Of a stretch of DNA of 52,712 nt, positions 1 to 13,202 are shown piece by piece (position 1 is the first letter of the stretch; each line of letters begins with the position of its first letter). Position numbers and translations under genes: made by a program. Source of the stretch: Bordetella parapertussis (GTDB taxonomy: Bacteria; Pseudomonadota; Gammaproteobacteria; Burkholderiales; Burkholderiaceae_C); assembly GCA_945861305.1 (NCBI GenBank), contig CAMATW010000017.1, positions 1 to 52,712 on the forward strand, in the 5' to 3' direction. Under the pieces are notes generated by a model that worked only from the letters and a program-made list of their open reading frames with translations, did no database searches and was not told the DNA's origin.

Positions 1-20
1 CCCGCCGAAGCGGGCTTTCT
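1..20. terminator. Intrinsic terminator hairpin downstream of hppA (cut by window edge)
   Basis: The arms CCCGC and GCGGG enclose a CGAA loop (TTCG on the minus strand), flanked by a T-rich run on the plus side. On the minus strand the hairpin lies 25-40 bases after the hppA stop codon, so it probably ends that transcript. The symmetric flanks suggest it may work in both directions. The minus-strand T-run lies beyond base 1, so the call is incomplete. Confidence 0.6.
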
Positions 21-44
21 GCAGTTCATCAGACCAGTTCTGAC

Positions 45-2123
45 TTAACCGGCGTGAATAGACATCATCAACGGCACGATCAGCAAGGCTACGATGTTGA
101 TGATCTTGATCAAGGGGTTGATCGCAGGGCCGGCTGTGTCCTTATAGGGGTCACCCACGGTGTCGCCGGTCACTGCAGCCTTGTGGGTTTCAGAGCCCTT
201 GCCGCCATGGTTTCCGTCTTCGATGTATTTCTTGGCGTTGTCCCACGCACCGCCACCGGTACACATGGAAATCGCCACGAACAGACCTGTCACGATGGTG
301 CCCATCAGCAAGCCGCCCAAAGCTGCTGGTCCAAGAACCAAGCCGACCACGATCGGCGCTACCACCGGCAACAGGCTGGGGATCATCATTTCTTTGATGG
401 CTGCTGTAGTCAACATGTCTACCGCCGTGTCGTACTCGGGCTTGCCGGTACCGTCCATGATGCCTTTGATTTCCCTGAATTGGCGACGCACTTCAACCAC
501 CACAGCACCGGCGGCGCGACCTACAGCCTCCATCGCCATCGCACCGAAAAGGTAAGGAATCAGTCCGCCGATGAACAGGCCGATGATGACTTTAGGGTCG
601 CTCAAGTCGAACTTGATGTGTGCGCCCAAACCTTCTAGCTTGTGGGTGTAATCGGCAAACAGCACCAGTGCAGCCAAACCGGCCGAGCCGATGGCATAGC
701 CTTTGGTTACGGCCTTGGTGGTGTTGCCCACAGCGTCCAGCGGATCAGTGATGTCGCGCACGCTGTCTGGCAGTTCTGCCATTTCGGCAATGCCACCGGC
801 GTTATCGGTGATGGGGCCGTAGGCGTCCAAAGCGACCACGATACCGGCCATGCTTAGCATGGAGGTGGCAGCGATGGCGATGCCGTAAAGGCCTCCGAGG
901 TCAAAGGCGCTGTAAATCGCAGCACACACAAACAGCACCGGCCAAGCGGTGGAGCGCATGGACACGCCCAAGCCGGCAATGATGTTGGTGCCGTGACCGG
1001 TGGTTGATGCTTGAGCAATATGCTGCACAGGCGCGTATTGGGTGCCGGTGTAGTACTCGGTAATCCAAACCAAAGCACCGGTCAGGATCAAACCAACGGC
1101 ACAGGCGCCGAACAGTCCAATGGCGCTCAAGGCTGTGCCATCGGGCAATGCCACCGGCGCGGGAAAGAACGACTGCGTCACAAAGTAAAACGCGATCAAT
1201 GACAAGATGCCAGCGACTGCCAGACCTTTGTAGAGCGCAGGCATCACATTGGTCATGCCAGGACTTGCCTTCACAAAGAAGCAACCGATGATGGATGCCA
1301 CGATGGACACGCCACCCAGTACGAGCGGGTAGAGCACCATATTGGGACCTGCGGTACCTGCCAACAACGCACCCAGCACCATGGTGGCGATCAGGGTCAC
1401 GGCGTAGGTTTCAAATAAGTCAGCGGCCATACCGGCGCAGTCACCCACGTTGTCACCAACGTTGTCAGCGATCACAGCAGGGTTACGTGGATCATCTTCA
1501 GGAATACCCGCTTCGACTTTGCCCACCAGGTCGGCACCTACATCAGCGCCTTTGGTGAAGATACCGCCACCCAGACGGGCGAAAATGGAAATCAGCGAAG
1601 AACCGAAGGCAAAACCTATCAGGGGATTGAGCATGACAGCCAACGCTTTACCGTCAGCAGGCACACCTGCTGAGGTGAGGTACCAGTAAAAACCTGTTAC
1701 GCCCAAGAGGCCGAGACCGACCACCAGCATACCGGTGATGGCGCCGCCTCGAAAAGCAACATCCAGCGCTGGGCCAATGCCTTTGGTAGCTGCTTGGGCA
1801 GTACGCACATTGGCCTTGACCGACACGTTCATGCCGATAAAACCGCAGGCACCAGAGAGAACAGCACCAAGCACAAAACCGACGGCGCTCAAGGGGTCTA
1901 AGAACCAAGCAATGAGTCCGGCCAGGACCACGCCGACCATGGCGATGGTTTTGTATTGCCGTGCCAAATAGGCAGATGCACCGGTTTGAATGGCTGCCGC
2001 AATTTCTTGCATACGGGCATTGCCTGCGTCTTGGGAAAGAATCCAGCTGCGGGCCCAGAAACCATAAATCACTGCGATGAGGCCGCAGGCTAGCGCAAAT
2101 AAAAGCGCTGAATTGGCTGACAT
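45..2123 (-). CDS. hppA: K+-independent proton-pumping membrane pyrophosphatase
   Basis: Polytopic inner-membrane enzyme of 692 residues that couples PPi hydrolysis to H+ translocation. The ATG at 2123 is chosen because AAGGAGAA lies just upstream; the frame stays open 63 codons further, but that extension is hydrophilic and not hppA-like. Family motifs are visible: DVGADLVGK, followed by the acidic [20 protein letters not shown] substrate loop, with a second acidic loop near the C-terminus ([11 protein letters not shown]). In the [10 protein letters not shown] motif a lysine occupies the position that is alanine in K+-dependent members, so this is inferred to be the K+-independent H+ pump rather than a Na+ pump. 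About 16 hydrophobic segments can be picked out. It is divergent from soluble ppa across 215 bp. Confidence 0.96.
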   Translation of the reverse strand: MSANSALLFALACGLIAVIYGFWARSWILSQDAGNARMQEIAAAIQTGASAYLARQYKTIAMVGVVLAGLIAWFLDPLSAVGFVLGAVLSGACGFIGMNVSVKANVRTAQAATKGIGPALDVAFRGGAITGMLVVGLGLLGVTGFYWYLTSAGVPADGKALAVMLNPLIGFAFGSSLISIFARLGGGIFTKGADVGADLVGKVEAGIPEDDPRNPAVIADNVGDNVGDCAGMAADLFETYAVTLIATMVLGALLAGTAGPNMVLYPLVLGGVSIVASIIGCFFVKASPGMTNVMPALYKGLAVAGILSLIAFYFVTQSFFPAPVALPDGTALSAIGLFGACAVGLILTGALVWITEYYTGTQYAPVQHIAQASTTGHGTNIIAGLGVSMRSTAWPVLFVCAAIYSAFDLGGLYGIAIAATSMLSMAGIVVALDAYGPITDNAGGIAEMAELPDSVRDITDPLDAVGNTTKAVTKGYAIGSAGLAALVLFADYTHKLEGLGAHIKFDLSDPKVIIGLFIGGLIPYLFGAMAMEAVGRAAGAVVVEVRRQFREIKGIMDGTGKPEYDTAVDMLTTAAIKEMMIPSLLPVVAPIVVGLVLGPAALGGLLMGTIVTGLFVAISMCTGGGAWDNAKKYIEDGNHGGKGSETHKAAVTGDTVGDPYKDTAGPAINPLIKIINIVALLIVPLMMSIHAG

Positions 2124-2338
2124 AAATTCTCCTTGAGTTGTTTCGCATGAAGGGTGGTGCCACGCATTCGGTTCGCTTAAACACCACCATCGCGTTGCTT
2201 CCTCACTCGCTGAGCACAGCACAGTGATTGGCCAACCCCGAGAATGTAAGTGATTCAGATGAGTGTTTTCTAGACAGAGCAAGTTAAACTTAGGGTTAAC
2301 GCTTAATCCCAAGCTTTTTTCAACACTTACAAATCAAT

Positions 2339-2875
2339 ATGTCCCTCGATAACGTCACCGCCGGAAAAAACGCCCCCCACGAGTTCAATGTGATCATCGA
2401 AATTCCGATGAACGCCGACCCCATTAAGTACGAAGTTGACAAAGAAACCGGCGCGATTTTTGTGGACCGCTTCATGAGCACGTCCATGCACTACCCGACC
2501 AACTATGGCTATGTCCCCAAGACCATCAGTGGCGACGGTGACCCTGTGGATGTGTTGGTCATCACCCCCGTACCCTTGATTCCAGGCGTGGTCGTCCCTT
2601 GCCGCCCCATTGGCATTTTGAAAATGGAAGACGAAGCCGGCATGGACGGCAAGGTGCTGGCTGTGCCTACCGACAAAATTTTGTCTATCTACACCCAGTG
2701 GCAAAAGCCCGAAGACTTGAACCCCATGCGCTTGAAAACCATTGCCCACTTCTTTGAACATTACAAAGACTTAGAACAAGGCAAATGGGTGAAGATTTTG
2801 GGGTGGGATGGACCTGAAGCCGCACGTCAAGAAGTGCAAGACGGTTTAAACAACTACAAAAAAGCCAAGGGCTGA
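2339..2875 (+). CDS. ppa: Soluble family I inorganic pyrophosphatase
   Basis: Cytoplasmic Mg2+-dependent PPi hydrolase, 178 residues, the usual bacterial length. Active-site residues are all visible: E21, K30, E32, R44, Y56, and the D66-G-D68-P-V-D71 signature. It removes PPi made by biosynthetic reactions such as those of NadE, CdsA and IspD in this window. The ATG has no clear Shine-Dalgarno sequence, so the mRNA may have a very short leader. It is divergent from hppA and convergent with the FemAB-like gene, with a 4-base gap between stops. The 215-bp hppA/ppa intergenic region holds AT-rich stretches but no promoter I would commit to. Confidence 0.97.
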   Translation: MSLDNVTAGKNAPHEFNVIIEIPMNADPIKYEVDKETGAIFVDRFMSTSMHYPTNYGYVPKTISGDGDPVDVLVITPVPLIPGVVVPCRPIGILKMEDEAGMDGKVLAVPTDKILSIYTQWQKPEDLNPMRLKTIAHFFEHYKDLEQGKWVKILGWDGPEAARQEVQDGLNNYKKAKG

Positions 2876-2879
2876 AACT

Positions 2880-4049
2880 TTAGGGGCTCCGTTTGAACGG
2901 GTTGCGCTCATCAAGGTGAGCCAAATAGTTGTCAACCCCTGCACCTTCTCTCTCTAAAAATTGTTCCACTGCGTTGGCAAATCGCGGGTCTGCCAACCAG
3001 TGCGCACTGTGCGTGCTTACGGGCATCAAGGCGCGGGCCATTTTGTGCTCACCTTGTGCGCCCCCTTCAAATCGCTGCACACCATTCGCCATGCACCATT
3101 GCAGGGGTTGGTAATAGCAAGCCTCAAAGTGCAAACAATCCACTCGCTCCAAAGCGCCCCAATAACGGCCATAAGCCACCGCATGGGTGCTGCCCAGCCC
3201 ATGTACCCCAATCAAACTGCTAGCGATGGGGCTGCCCTCGCGCTCCGCTATGAACATCAACCAGTTCTCCGACATATCCGCTTTCATGCGATGGAAAAAG
3301 TCAGGCGTCAAATAGGGCGCATTGCCATGCTCAAGGTAGGTTCGTTCATAGCAGTGGTAAAAAAAACGCCAGTCTTCTGCGCTGATATCGGCACCCAAAG
3401 ACCAGCGAAAGCCTACGCCTGCATCCGTCACTCGGCGTCGCTCTTGTCGGATTTTTTTGCGCTTTTCTTGGGTGAGACTTGCTAAAAAAGCATCGAAATC
3501 TGGCCATGCTTGGTTTTGCCAGTGAAATTGCACCGTCTGTCTTTGCAGCAAGCCCAGCGTTTGGGCTGCTGCCATGTCTTCTTCGCTGCCGAACAGCATG
3601 TGCAATGAAGACAGCTTTTCTTGCTGACACCAGCCAATCACAGCTTGCAGCAAAAGCGCACGGCTCGCGGCGTCTTTTGCCAGTAAACGTGAGCCTGGTA
3701 CCGGCGTAAAAGGCACTGCAATCAGTGCCTTGGGGTAGTAGTTCAGGCCGTGTTGGTGGTAGGCGTTGGCCCAAGCCCAGTCAAAAACATACTCCCCATA
3801 GGAGTGGTCTTTCAAATAAAGGGGGCAAGCTCCCACCAATTCCTCGCCCCGCCACAAGCTGATGAACTGCGCTTGCCATCCCGTTGCGGCAATGGCGCTG
3901 GCGCTTTCTTGCAAGGCCAGCAAATAGGCGTATCGCATAAAAGGGGTAGGACTGTGTTGCTGGAAAAGCAAACCATCCCAGTCTTTGGCGGCAATCTCTT
4001 TCAAATGCGGATGCACCCGGATGCCATAATCGTTTAGCTCTTTTTGCAT
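2880..4049 (-). CDS. FemAB/GNAT-like protein (DUF482, COG3146 type)
   Basis: A 389-residue protein resembling the betaproteobacterial PF04339 family, often labelled peptidoglycan biosynthesis/recognition or GNAT N-acyltransferase. Its biochemical role is not established. Recognisable parts are the N-terminal PTPFMRYAYLLALQESASA stretch, a basic EKRKKIRQERRRV segment in the middle, and FEGGAQGEHKMARAL near the C-terminus. The frame is open to 4130, but homologues begin close to the ATG at 4049 (MQKELNDYG), so that start is preferred. It is divergent from nadE with only 7 bases between the two start codons, so its promoter must lie inside nadE. Confidence 0.8.
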   Translation of the reverse strand: MQKELNDYGIRVHPHLKEIAAKDWDGLLFQQHSPTPFMRYAYLLALQESASAIAATGWQAQFISLWRGEELVGACPLYLKDHSYGEYVFDWAWANAYHQHGLNYYPKALIAVPFTPVPGSRLLAKDAASRALLLQAVIGWCQQEKLSSLHMLFGSEEDMAAAQTLGLLQRQTVQFHWQNQAWPDFDAFLASLTQEKRKKIRQERRRVTDAGVGFRWSLGADISAEDWRFFYHCYERTYLEHGNAPYLTPDFFHRMKADMSENWLMFIAEREGSPIASSLIGVHGLGSTHAVAYGRYWGALERVDCLHFEACYYQPLQWCMANGVQRFEGGAQGEHKMARALMPVSTHSAHWLADPRFANAVEQFLEREGAGVDNYLAHLDERNPFKRSP

Positions 4050-4056
4050 ATAACCT

Positions 4057-6674
<2,618 letters not shown>

Positions 6675-6678
<4 letters not shown>

Positions 6679-7226
6679 GGACTCGCGGGTGTTGGATGGG
6701 AGGAAGTTTCTTGTCGAGTATCCACCACCCGAGTCTGTGACCAATAGTCATGCCAAAACTGTTTGTCAGGGTGGAGCTTGCTCAGCAGCGCCCAGAAGAC
6801 CACCCAAACGCACACTGCCAACAACCCTAGCAGGCTAGAGCCATTCAATAGCCATGTCAGCGTCAGTGGGGGGACAAACCAAATCCAAGCGAATACATAC
6901 CTTATGAGAGCTTGTTTTTGGGAAAGGGCTTGACCATCGAGTCGCGTGATTTTTAAATGCCAAGTTTTCATGGCAAGGGTTTGGCCTTTATGCCAAAAAA
7001 AGCTGAAATAAAGCCCCAGAACCAAAAAAACAAATACTTGAAGGCCGAGGCGGTTATTCATGGCGTGCCGTGTTTGTGTCAGCGTGCCAAAAAGATAGCC
7101 TGCAATGAATATCACACCAAAAAGCAGCATGCCTTCATAAAACAAACAACTCATTCGCCTCAGCATTGAAGCGCTTGGCAATCTTAAATTGGGAAGGTCA
7201 AAAACAGGATCAACTTGCAGAATCAT
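6675..7226 (-). CDS. RDD-family integral membrane protein
   Basis: A 183-residue inner-membrane protein. The RDD pattern is visible: RRMSCLFYEGMLLFGVIF opens the first membrane segment, and WHKGQTLAMKTWHLKITRLDG precedes the conserved loop before RYVFAW. Three to four hydrophobic segments are apparent. RDD proteins have been suggested as transporters or accessory membrane proteins, but this one has no assigned substrate. ATGA overlaps at both ends (with DUF3106 at 7223-7226 and with LOG at 6675-6678) place it in a tightly coupled operon. The C-terminal 25 residues are hydrophilic and low in complexity. Confidence 0.87.
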
Positions 7227-7879
7227 TGGACCGCTGTAGGCCTGTTAGTGGACGGCAGATTTGCTGGTAATAAAGTGAAAGGGTTCAGTTGACCCGTGTC
7301 AATGCGAGGTGATGAACTTTGACCTTCTTTTTTCGTTGGAGGCATGGTTAACTTTGCAGCTGAAATAGGCTTGACAGCCAAGGCAGCACCTTTTGGCGAG
7401 GGTAGGCGAGAAGAGGGCAATTTTTGCTTCTCTTCGTCGTTCAGGGCTTGGTAGGCCTCCCATTTGGCCAATTTTTCGTCAGGGGAGAGTTGCTTTGTTT
7501 GGGCAAAATTCAAACGGGCTTGTGAGCGTTGAAGCGGACTGAGGGCAGCCCACTCACGCATACGCTCTTGAGCCAAAAGTTGGGAGGATTCGCTCATATC
7601 GGAAAAATTTTGAGCGATGAGCAACCATTTGCGTTTACGGTTGGCTTCAAGTGTCGACCAAAGGTTTTGTAAAGGAAGCAGTGCTTTTTGCTGCGCCTCG
7701 CTAAGTTCCGACCAGCGAGGCGAGGTTTCAATAGAGTTCACCTTATTTTCTGCTCTTTCAACAGCTTCGGCAGCATGTGCAGATGGGAAGTTAAAAGAAA
7801 ACATCAACAAGGCACAAGTAATCCATGATTTGACGCTGAGAAGGCTTGGGTAATTGTCGCGGCACATGGATTCAAACAT
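7223..7879 (-). CDS. DUF3106 periplasmic protein
   Basis: A 218-residue protein from ATG 7879; the codon before is TTG and is not needed. A signal peptide is visible (hydrophobic TCALLMFSFNFPSAHA followed by AE), so export to the periplasm is likely. The mature part has repeated helical segments of the type LSEAQQKALLPLQNLW, LSPLQRSQARLNF and LSPDEKLAKWEAYQALNDEEK, typical of DUF3106, then a Pro/Lys/Ser-rich tail. The function is unknown. It starts within a TGATG overlap with DUF3619 and ends in an ATGA overlap with the RDD gene. Its place downstream of an ECF sigma and a one-pass membrane protein suggests an envelope-stress role, which is inference. Confidence 0.85.
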   Translation of the reverse strand: MFESMCRDNYPSLLSVKSWITCALLMFSFNFPSAHAAEAVERAENKVNSIETSPRWSELSEAQQKALLPLQNLWSTLEANRKRKWLLIAQNFSDMSESSQLLAQERMREWAALSPLQRSQARLNFAQTKQLSPDEKLAKWEAYQALNDEEKQKLPSSRLPSPKGAALAVKPISAAKLTMPPTKKEGQSSSPRIDTGQLNPFTLLPANLPSTNRPTAVQ

Positions 7880-8316
7880 CAATTTTGCGGTGAATTGACT
7901 TCGTATTTGAGGTAGTCTAGAAACGAAGAGTCGGTATAGGCATTCGGGGGCAAATCATCGATCAAAAGAGCTGAATCGATTTCTGCTAATTCAAGTGCAG
8001 ATTGGTCGTTGTGGAACTCATGAATCAAAACCAATCCTGCCACCAAGCCTAACAAGGGAATGATGGAGCCAAAAGTTTGCAAAAACAACAGAATTTGGCT
8101 GGGGAATTTCAGCAGGGCGGAACCGTTTTGGGTTTGAATTTCCTGCGCAGTTTGAAGCTGTGGTTGGGCTATGCGTCTGAGCGACAAAGCGCGGGTACGC
8201 GCGGCGCGCAAGCGCTCAGTGACCTCGTAAGACAAATCGGTGTTGTCATCGAGCATTTTGGCGATGCGCTTGCCCAGCAGGTCTTGCGCCGATGAGGCGG
8301 AGGGTAAATGTTTCAT
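7879..8316 (-). CDS. DUF3619 single-pass membrane protein, candidate anti-sigma partner
   Basis: A 145-residue protein. Residues 1-70 are hydrophilic and basic (LRAARTRALSLRRIA), residues about 80-103 form one membrane span (LFLQTFGSIIPLLGLVAGLVL), and the acidic tail ends in the DLPPNAYTDSSFLDYLKYE type typical of DUF3619. The positive-inside rule puts the N-terminus in the cytoplasm. This is the layout of many anti-sigma factors, and the gene overlaps the ECF sigma gene by ATGA (8313-8316). No known anti-sigma domain is recognisable, so the role is inference. Confidence 0.85.
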   Translation of the reverse strand: MKHLPSASSAQDLLGKRIAKMLDDNTDLSYEVTERLRAARTRALSLRRIAQPQLQTAQEIQTQNGSALLKFPSQILLFLQTFGSIIPLLGLVAGLVLIHEFHNDQSALELAEIDSALLIDDLPPNAYTDSSFLDYLKYEVNSPQN

Positions 8317-8870
8317 GGTCGTATTCCCTTGGAATTCAAAGCTTTGAACAAGGACTGTATGGCTCTAGAGCAATGTGTTTTGACACTTCCCTCAGAGCAA
8401 CCCATGGCTGCTGCAGTTTCAGCCACATCCAAGTCCTCCCAATAACGCAACAGAAAGGCTTCTCGTTGACGTCCGGGTAAATTTTGTATTTCTTTCTCAA
8501 TTTCTTCAAATGTTTTGGTTCTAATGAATTCATCTAAGGCGCTTTCTCTGCTTAAATGAGAAGTTAAGACGTCCAAAACGTCAAATTCATCATCCCCTTG
8601 CTCAGTTCCAAAGTCGCTGAAATTGGAAAAAAGGGCTTTGCGCGTTTTTTGGCGCCTGAACCAGTCCAATGTCGTATTTGACAAGATTCTTTGAAACAAC
8701 ATTGGCAACTCTGTGACAGGTTTGTCTCCGTAATGCTCAGCCAATTTCATCATGCTGTCTTGAACAATATCAAGCGCCGACTCGTCATCACGGACATGAA
8801 AGACTGTTCGTTTGAACGCACGTTTTTCAATGCCAATCAGAAAGTCTGAAAGTTCTTTGTCAGAAGCCAA
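8313..8870 (-). CDS. ECF-type RNA polymerase sigma factor (TTG start)
   Basis: Sigma-70 family protein of 185 residues with region 2 (about 10-80; HVRDDESALDIVQDSMMKLAEHYG, then RRQKTRK) and region 4 (about 130-178; LPGRQREAFLLRYWEDLDV and the helix-turn-helix CSEGSVKTHCSRA). No ATG or GTG exists between the upstream in-frame stop at 8886-8888 and the conserved N-terminus, and homologues begin at (M)A-DKELSDFL, so the TTG at 8870 is the start. No Shine-Dalgarno sequence precedes it. The 272-bp region up to ilvB must contain its promoter. I did not find an obvious ECF-type autoregulatory GGAAC element on this strand. Confidence 0.88.
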   Translation of the reverse strand: MASDKELSDFLIGIEKRAFKRTVFHVRDDESALDIVQDSMMKLAEHYGDKPVTELPMLFQRILSNTTLDWFRRQKTRKALFSNFSDFGTEQGDDEFDVLDVLTSHLSRESALDEFIRTKTFEEIEKEIQNLPGRQREAFLLRYWEDLDVAETAAAMGCSEGSVKTHCSRAIQSLFKALNSKGIRP

Positions 8871-9068
8871 GGATGTTGTGAAACTTTATTGCAACAAGTG
8901 AGAAAAGAGGGTTGGGGGAACACTAAAAACACTTTTTTCATTATGGCATTGGGCATTGACTTTGGTGATTAGGGGCTATCACGTGAAATTCAATGTCATA
9001 ATAATGGGTTGTCAAACTAAAAGGATTCAGGTTTGGTGTGAAACGCCTGTAGCTTGAAATCCAAAGTC

Positions 9069-9096
9069 TTGATGCACTTTCAAAAGAAGTTGTAAA
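9069..9096 (+). promoter_or_regulatory. Candidate sigma-70 promoter of ilvB operon
   Basis: A -35-like TTGATG at 9069-9074 and a -10-like TGTAAA at 9091-9096 are separated by 16 bp, which would start transcription near 9103, about 40 bases before the ilvB ATG. Each box matches four of six consensus positions. The 8871-9142 gap contains no other clear element and no branched-chain leader peptide. Confidence 0.25.
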
Positions 9097-9142
9097 AAGG
9101 CACCCTAGTTTTTTCGTTTGCGAAATTCACAAAGGTTACATC

Positions 9143-10924
9143 ATGGAAATCTCTAAGGCGGAACTTCAATCCGCTGCTCAGGCCAGTGCGCTGAGTCAAA
9201 CTCCCATCGAAATCAATGGCTCCGATATCTTGGTCAAATCTTTGCAGGCCGAAGGTGTCCAATTTGTGTGGGGTTACCCTGGTGGCGCCGTTTTGCATAT
9301 TTACGATGCCCTATACAAACAAAACACCATAGAGCATGTGCTTGTTCGACATGAGCAGGCGGCGGTTCATGCAGCTGACGGCTATGCCCGAGCAACCGGC
9401 GAAGTCGGTGTTGCGCTGGTCACTTCAGGGCCTGGCGTTACCAATGCAGTGACAGGTATTGCGACAGCTTATATGGACAGCATTCCCATGGTCATCATCA
9501 CGGGGCAAGTGCCTACCCATGCGATTGGTCTTGATGCCTTCCAAGAATGCGATACCGTGGGCATCACCCGCCCCATCGTGAAGCACAATTTTTTGGTCAA
9601 AGATGTGCGAGAAATGGCCGACATCATGAAAAAGGCCTTTCACATTGCGCGTACCGGCCGTCCTGGTCCGGTGGTGGTCGATATCCCGAAAGATGTGTCC
9701 TTTAAAAGAACTCTTTACACCGGCTATCCGACCTCAGTAGAAATGCGGTCCTATAACCCTGTTCGCAAAGGCCATAGCGGTCAAATCCGCAAAGCCTTGC
9801 AGCTGTTGGTCGGTGCTAAAAGACCCTTTATTTACACAGGCGGCGGCGTGCTCCTGAGTGAAGCGTCTGCCGAGTTGCGCACCTTGGTTGATATGTTGGG
9901 TTACCCTTGTACCAACACCTTGATGGGTCTTGGGGCTTATCCGGCCAGCGACAGAAAATTCTTAGGCATGCTGGGCATGCATGGCACCATTGAAGCCAAT
10001 AACGCCATGCAAAACTGCGATGTGCTTTTGGCTGTGGGTGCTCGTTTTGATGACAGGGTTATTGGTAACCCCAAGCATTTTGCACAAAACGAACGCAAGA
10101 TCATTCACATTGATATAGATCCTTCCAGTATTTCTAAGCGTGTCAAGGTCGATATTCCCATCGTTGGCGATGTCAAAGAAGTGCTGACAGAAATGATCGG
10201 TATGTTGCGCGAGTTGCCTGCTAAGCCCGACCCGCAAAGTTTGGCGGCTTGGTGGGAAACCATTGAAGCTTGGCGCTCACGCGATTGCCTCAAGTACGAT
10301 CATGGCAGTCCCGATGTCATCAAACCTCAATATGTAGTTGAGACTTTATGGAACATGACCAAAGATGCCGATGCCTACATCACCTCCGATGTGGGTCAGC
10401 ACCAGATGTGGGCAGCGCAGTACTACCGTTTTGACCAACCTCGCCGCTGGATCAACTCTGGCGGTTTAGGCACCATGGGTGTAGGCATCCCCTACGCCAT
10501 GGGCATCAAATTGGCCAAGCCAGACAGCGAGGTGTATTGCGTCACAGGTGAGGGGTCGGTGCAAATGTGCATTCAAGAACTCTCCACTTGTTTGCAATAC
10601 AACACGCCTATCAAAATCGTGGCGCTGAACAACCGTTATTTGGGTATGGTCAGGCAATGGCAAGAGATTGAATACTCAGGCCGCTACAGCCACAGCTACA
10701 TGGATGCCTTGCCCGACTTTGTCAAATTGGCTGAGGCCTATGGCCATGTGGGAATGCTGATTGAACGACCTGAGGATGTCGAACCTGCACTTCGCGAGGC
10801 GAGAAGACTCAAGGACCGAACCGTCTTCATGGACTTCCGCACTGACCCTACCGAGAATGTCTTCCCCATGGTTCAAGCTGGCAAAGGCATCACTGAAATG
10901 CTTTTGGGTAGCGAAGATCTTTAA
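9143..10924 (+). CDS. ilvB: Acetolactate synthase large (catalytic) subunit
   Basis: A 593-residue ThDP-, Mg2+- and FAD-dependent enzyme that condenses pyruvate (or pyruvate plus 2-oxobutyrate) in the first common step of Val/Leu/Ile synthesis. The ThDP-activating glutamate is E71 in VRHEQAAVHAADGYA. The ThDP/Mg motif starts near residue 467 as GEGSVQM and closes with NNRYLG; the GEG variant of GDG is common in this group. The ATG has AAAGG 7 bases upstream. ilvH and ilvC follow. The symbol ilvI would be equally acceptable. Confidence 0.96.
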   Translation: MEISKAELQSAAQASALSQTPIEINGSDILVKSLQAEGVQFVWGYPGGAVLHIYDALYKQNTIEHVLVRHEQAAVHAADGYARATGEVGVALVTSGPGVTNAVTGIATAYMDSIPMVIITGQVPTHAIGLDAFQECDTVGITRPIVKHNFLVKDVREMADIMKKAFHIARTGRPGPVVVDIPKDVSFKRTLYTGYPTSVEMRSYNPVRKGHSGQIRKALQLLVGAKRPFIYTGGGVLLSEASAELRTLVDMLGYPCTNTLMGLGAYPASDRKFLGMLGMHGTIEANNAMQNCDVLLAVGARFDDRVIGNPKHFAQNERKIIHIDIDPSSISKRVKVDIPIVGDVKEVLTEMIGMLRELPAKPDPQSLAAWWETIEAWRSRDCLKYDHGSPDVIKPQYVVETLWNMTKDADAYITSDVGQHQMWAAQYYRFDQPRRWINSGGLGTMGVGIPYAMGIKLAKPDSEVYCVTGEGSVQMCIQELSTCLQYNTPIKIVALNNRYLGMVRQWQEIEYSGRYSHSYMDALPDFVKLAEAYGHVGMLIERPEDVEPALREARRLKDRTVFMDFRTDPTENVFPMVQAGKGITEMLLGSEDL

Positions 10925-11013
10925 CTTTGAATTTTTTTTCCAGACGAATCTATTGATAACCAAGCCTGCAGGTTACCGCCTGTAGGGGAGGGTTGCGAAA
11001 AGAGGAATCCACT

Positions 11014-11505
11014 ATGAAACACATCATTGCAGTACTGATTGAAAACGAAGCTGGCGCCTTGTCCAGAGTGGTTGGCTTGTTCTCTGCGCGGGGATACAAC
11101 ATCGAATCGCTGACAGTTGCCCCCACCGAAGACTCCAGCTTGTCGCGCATCACTTTGCAGACTTCTGGCTCAGACGATGTGATTGAGCAAATCACCAAAC
11201 ACTTGAACCGTCTGATTGAAGTGGTCAAGGTGGTTGACTTAACCGAAGGCGCTTACACCGAGCGTGAGTTGATGATGGTCAAAGTGCGTGCTGTAGGTAA
11301 AGAGCGTGAAGAAATGAAACGCATGGCCGATATTTTTCGTGGCCGCGTGATTGATGTAACTGACAAAAGTTACACCATTGAACTGACTGGCGATGTGGCC
11401 AAAAACGATGCTTTCTTAGAGGCAATCGAACACAGCGCTATATTGGAAACAGTGCGCACCGGCGCTTGCGGCATTGGCCGTGGCGAACGCGTTTTGCGTG
11501 TTTAA
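11014..11505 (+). CDS. ilvH: Acetolactate synthase small (regulatory) subunit
   Basis: A 163-residue regulatory partner of IlvB that confers valine feedback inhibition. The N-terminal ACT domain (residues 2-75, IIAVLIENEAGALSRVVGLF) binds valine in homologues, and a second ACT-like domain follows. ATG 11014 is chosen for the AGAGGA seven bases upstream; the track start at 10993 is not conserved. It is 89 bp after ilvB and 26 bp before ilvC. The 89-bp gap contains no terminator, so cotranscription is expected. Confidence 0.95.
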   Translation: MKHIIAVLIENEAGALSRVVGLFSARGYNIESLTVAPTEDSSLSRITLQTSGSDDVIEQITKHLNRLIEVVKVVDLTEGAYTERELMMVKVRAVGKEREEMKRMADIFRGRVIDVTDKSYTIELTGDVAKNDAFLEAIEHSAILETVRTGACGIGRGERVLRV

Positions 11506-11522
11506 CGACCCCCATTTTTTAG

Positions 11523-12547
<1,025 letters not shown>

Positions 12548-12548
<1 letters not shown>

Positions 12549-13198
12549 TGATCCACTATCCTCATCCTATGTTGGCGCGTGAAGGATGGCCGTTCATAGG
12601 CTTGGCACTGGTGCTGAGTCTGTTGGTGACCGTTCTTTGGGGCGGTGTTGTAGCCATTCCTTTCTACATTGTGTTGGTGTTTGTGCTGCAGTTCTTTCGC
12701 GATCCACCGCGTGCAGTTCCGCAACAAGCCAATGCGGTCTTGTCACCTGCTGATGGGCGAATTGTCAAGATTGAAAAGGTGCGTGACCCGTATGCAGACC
12801 GTGACGCCTTGCTCATCAGCGTGTTCATGAATGTTTTCAATGTTCACAGCAACCGTGCCAGTGTCGATGGTGTTGTTCGTGCTGTTCAATATTTCCCTGG
12901 TCTGTTTGTCAACGCTGATCTTGACAAAGCATCATCAGAGAATGAGCGCAATGCGGTTGTGATTGACGCTACTGTCAACGGTCAGCAGCATGTGGTTACT
13001 TTGGTTCAGGTTGCAGGCTTGATTGCCAGACGCATTCTTTGCTATGTGCATCCCACAGATGTGCTTGCCAAAGGCGAGCGCTATGGCTTCATTCGATTTG
13101 GCTCTCGTGTGGATGTGTATTTACCTTTGAGTGCCATTCCCAAAGTGGCGCCTGGTGACAAAGTCAGCGCCACCACCACCGTGCTGGCAACCCTTTAA
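12548..13198 (+). CDS. psd: Phosphatidylserine decarboxylase proenzyme (short type)
   Basis: A 216-residue proenzyme that makes phosphatidylethanolamine. It self-cleaves at Gly185-Ser186 in FGSR, and Ser186 becomes the pyruvoyl group. The N-terminus has two hydrophobic stretches (residues about 14-45) anchoring it to the inner membrane, and LSPADGRIV and NVFNVHSNR are conserved family blocks. The start codon overlaps the ilvC stop (TGATG). pssA begins 4 bases after its stop, so the enzyme that makes its substrate is translated next. Confidence 0.94.
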
Positions 13199-13202
13199 CA
13201 CC

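Noticed and set aside
2124..2312. 63-codon upstream extension of hppA
   Set aside because: ATG 2123 has a strong AAGGAGAA site and matches the family N-terminus; the extension is hydrophilic and unlike HppA.
8926..8950. ECF-like GGAAC element on the plus strand near the sigma gene
   Set aside because: It faces ilvB, about 190 bases upstream, and the matching -10 is poor. No such element faces the sigma operon, so autoregulation cannot be claimed.
8943..9060. Possible ilv leader peptide upstream of ilvB
   Set aside because: Short frames exist (for example one at 8943), but none is rich in Ile, Val or Leu codons and no terminator hairpin follows, unlike the leuA leader.
13131..13202. pssA extension into psd
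   Set aside because: The extra residues are the psd 3' end read in another frame. ATG 13203 directly after the psd stop is the standard start.
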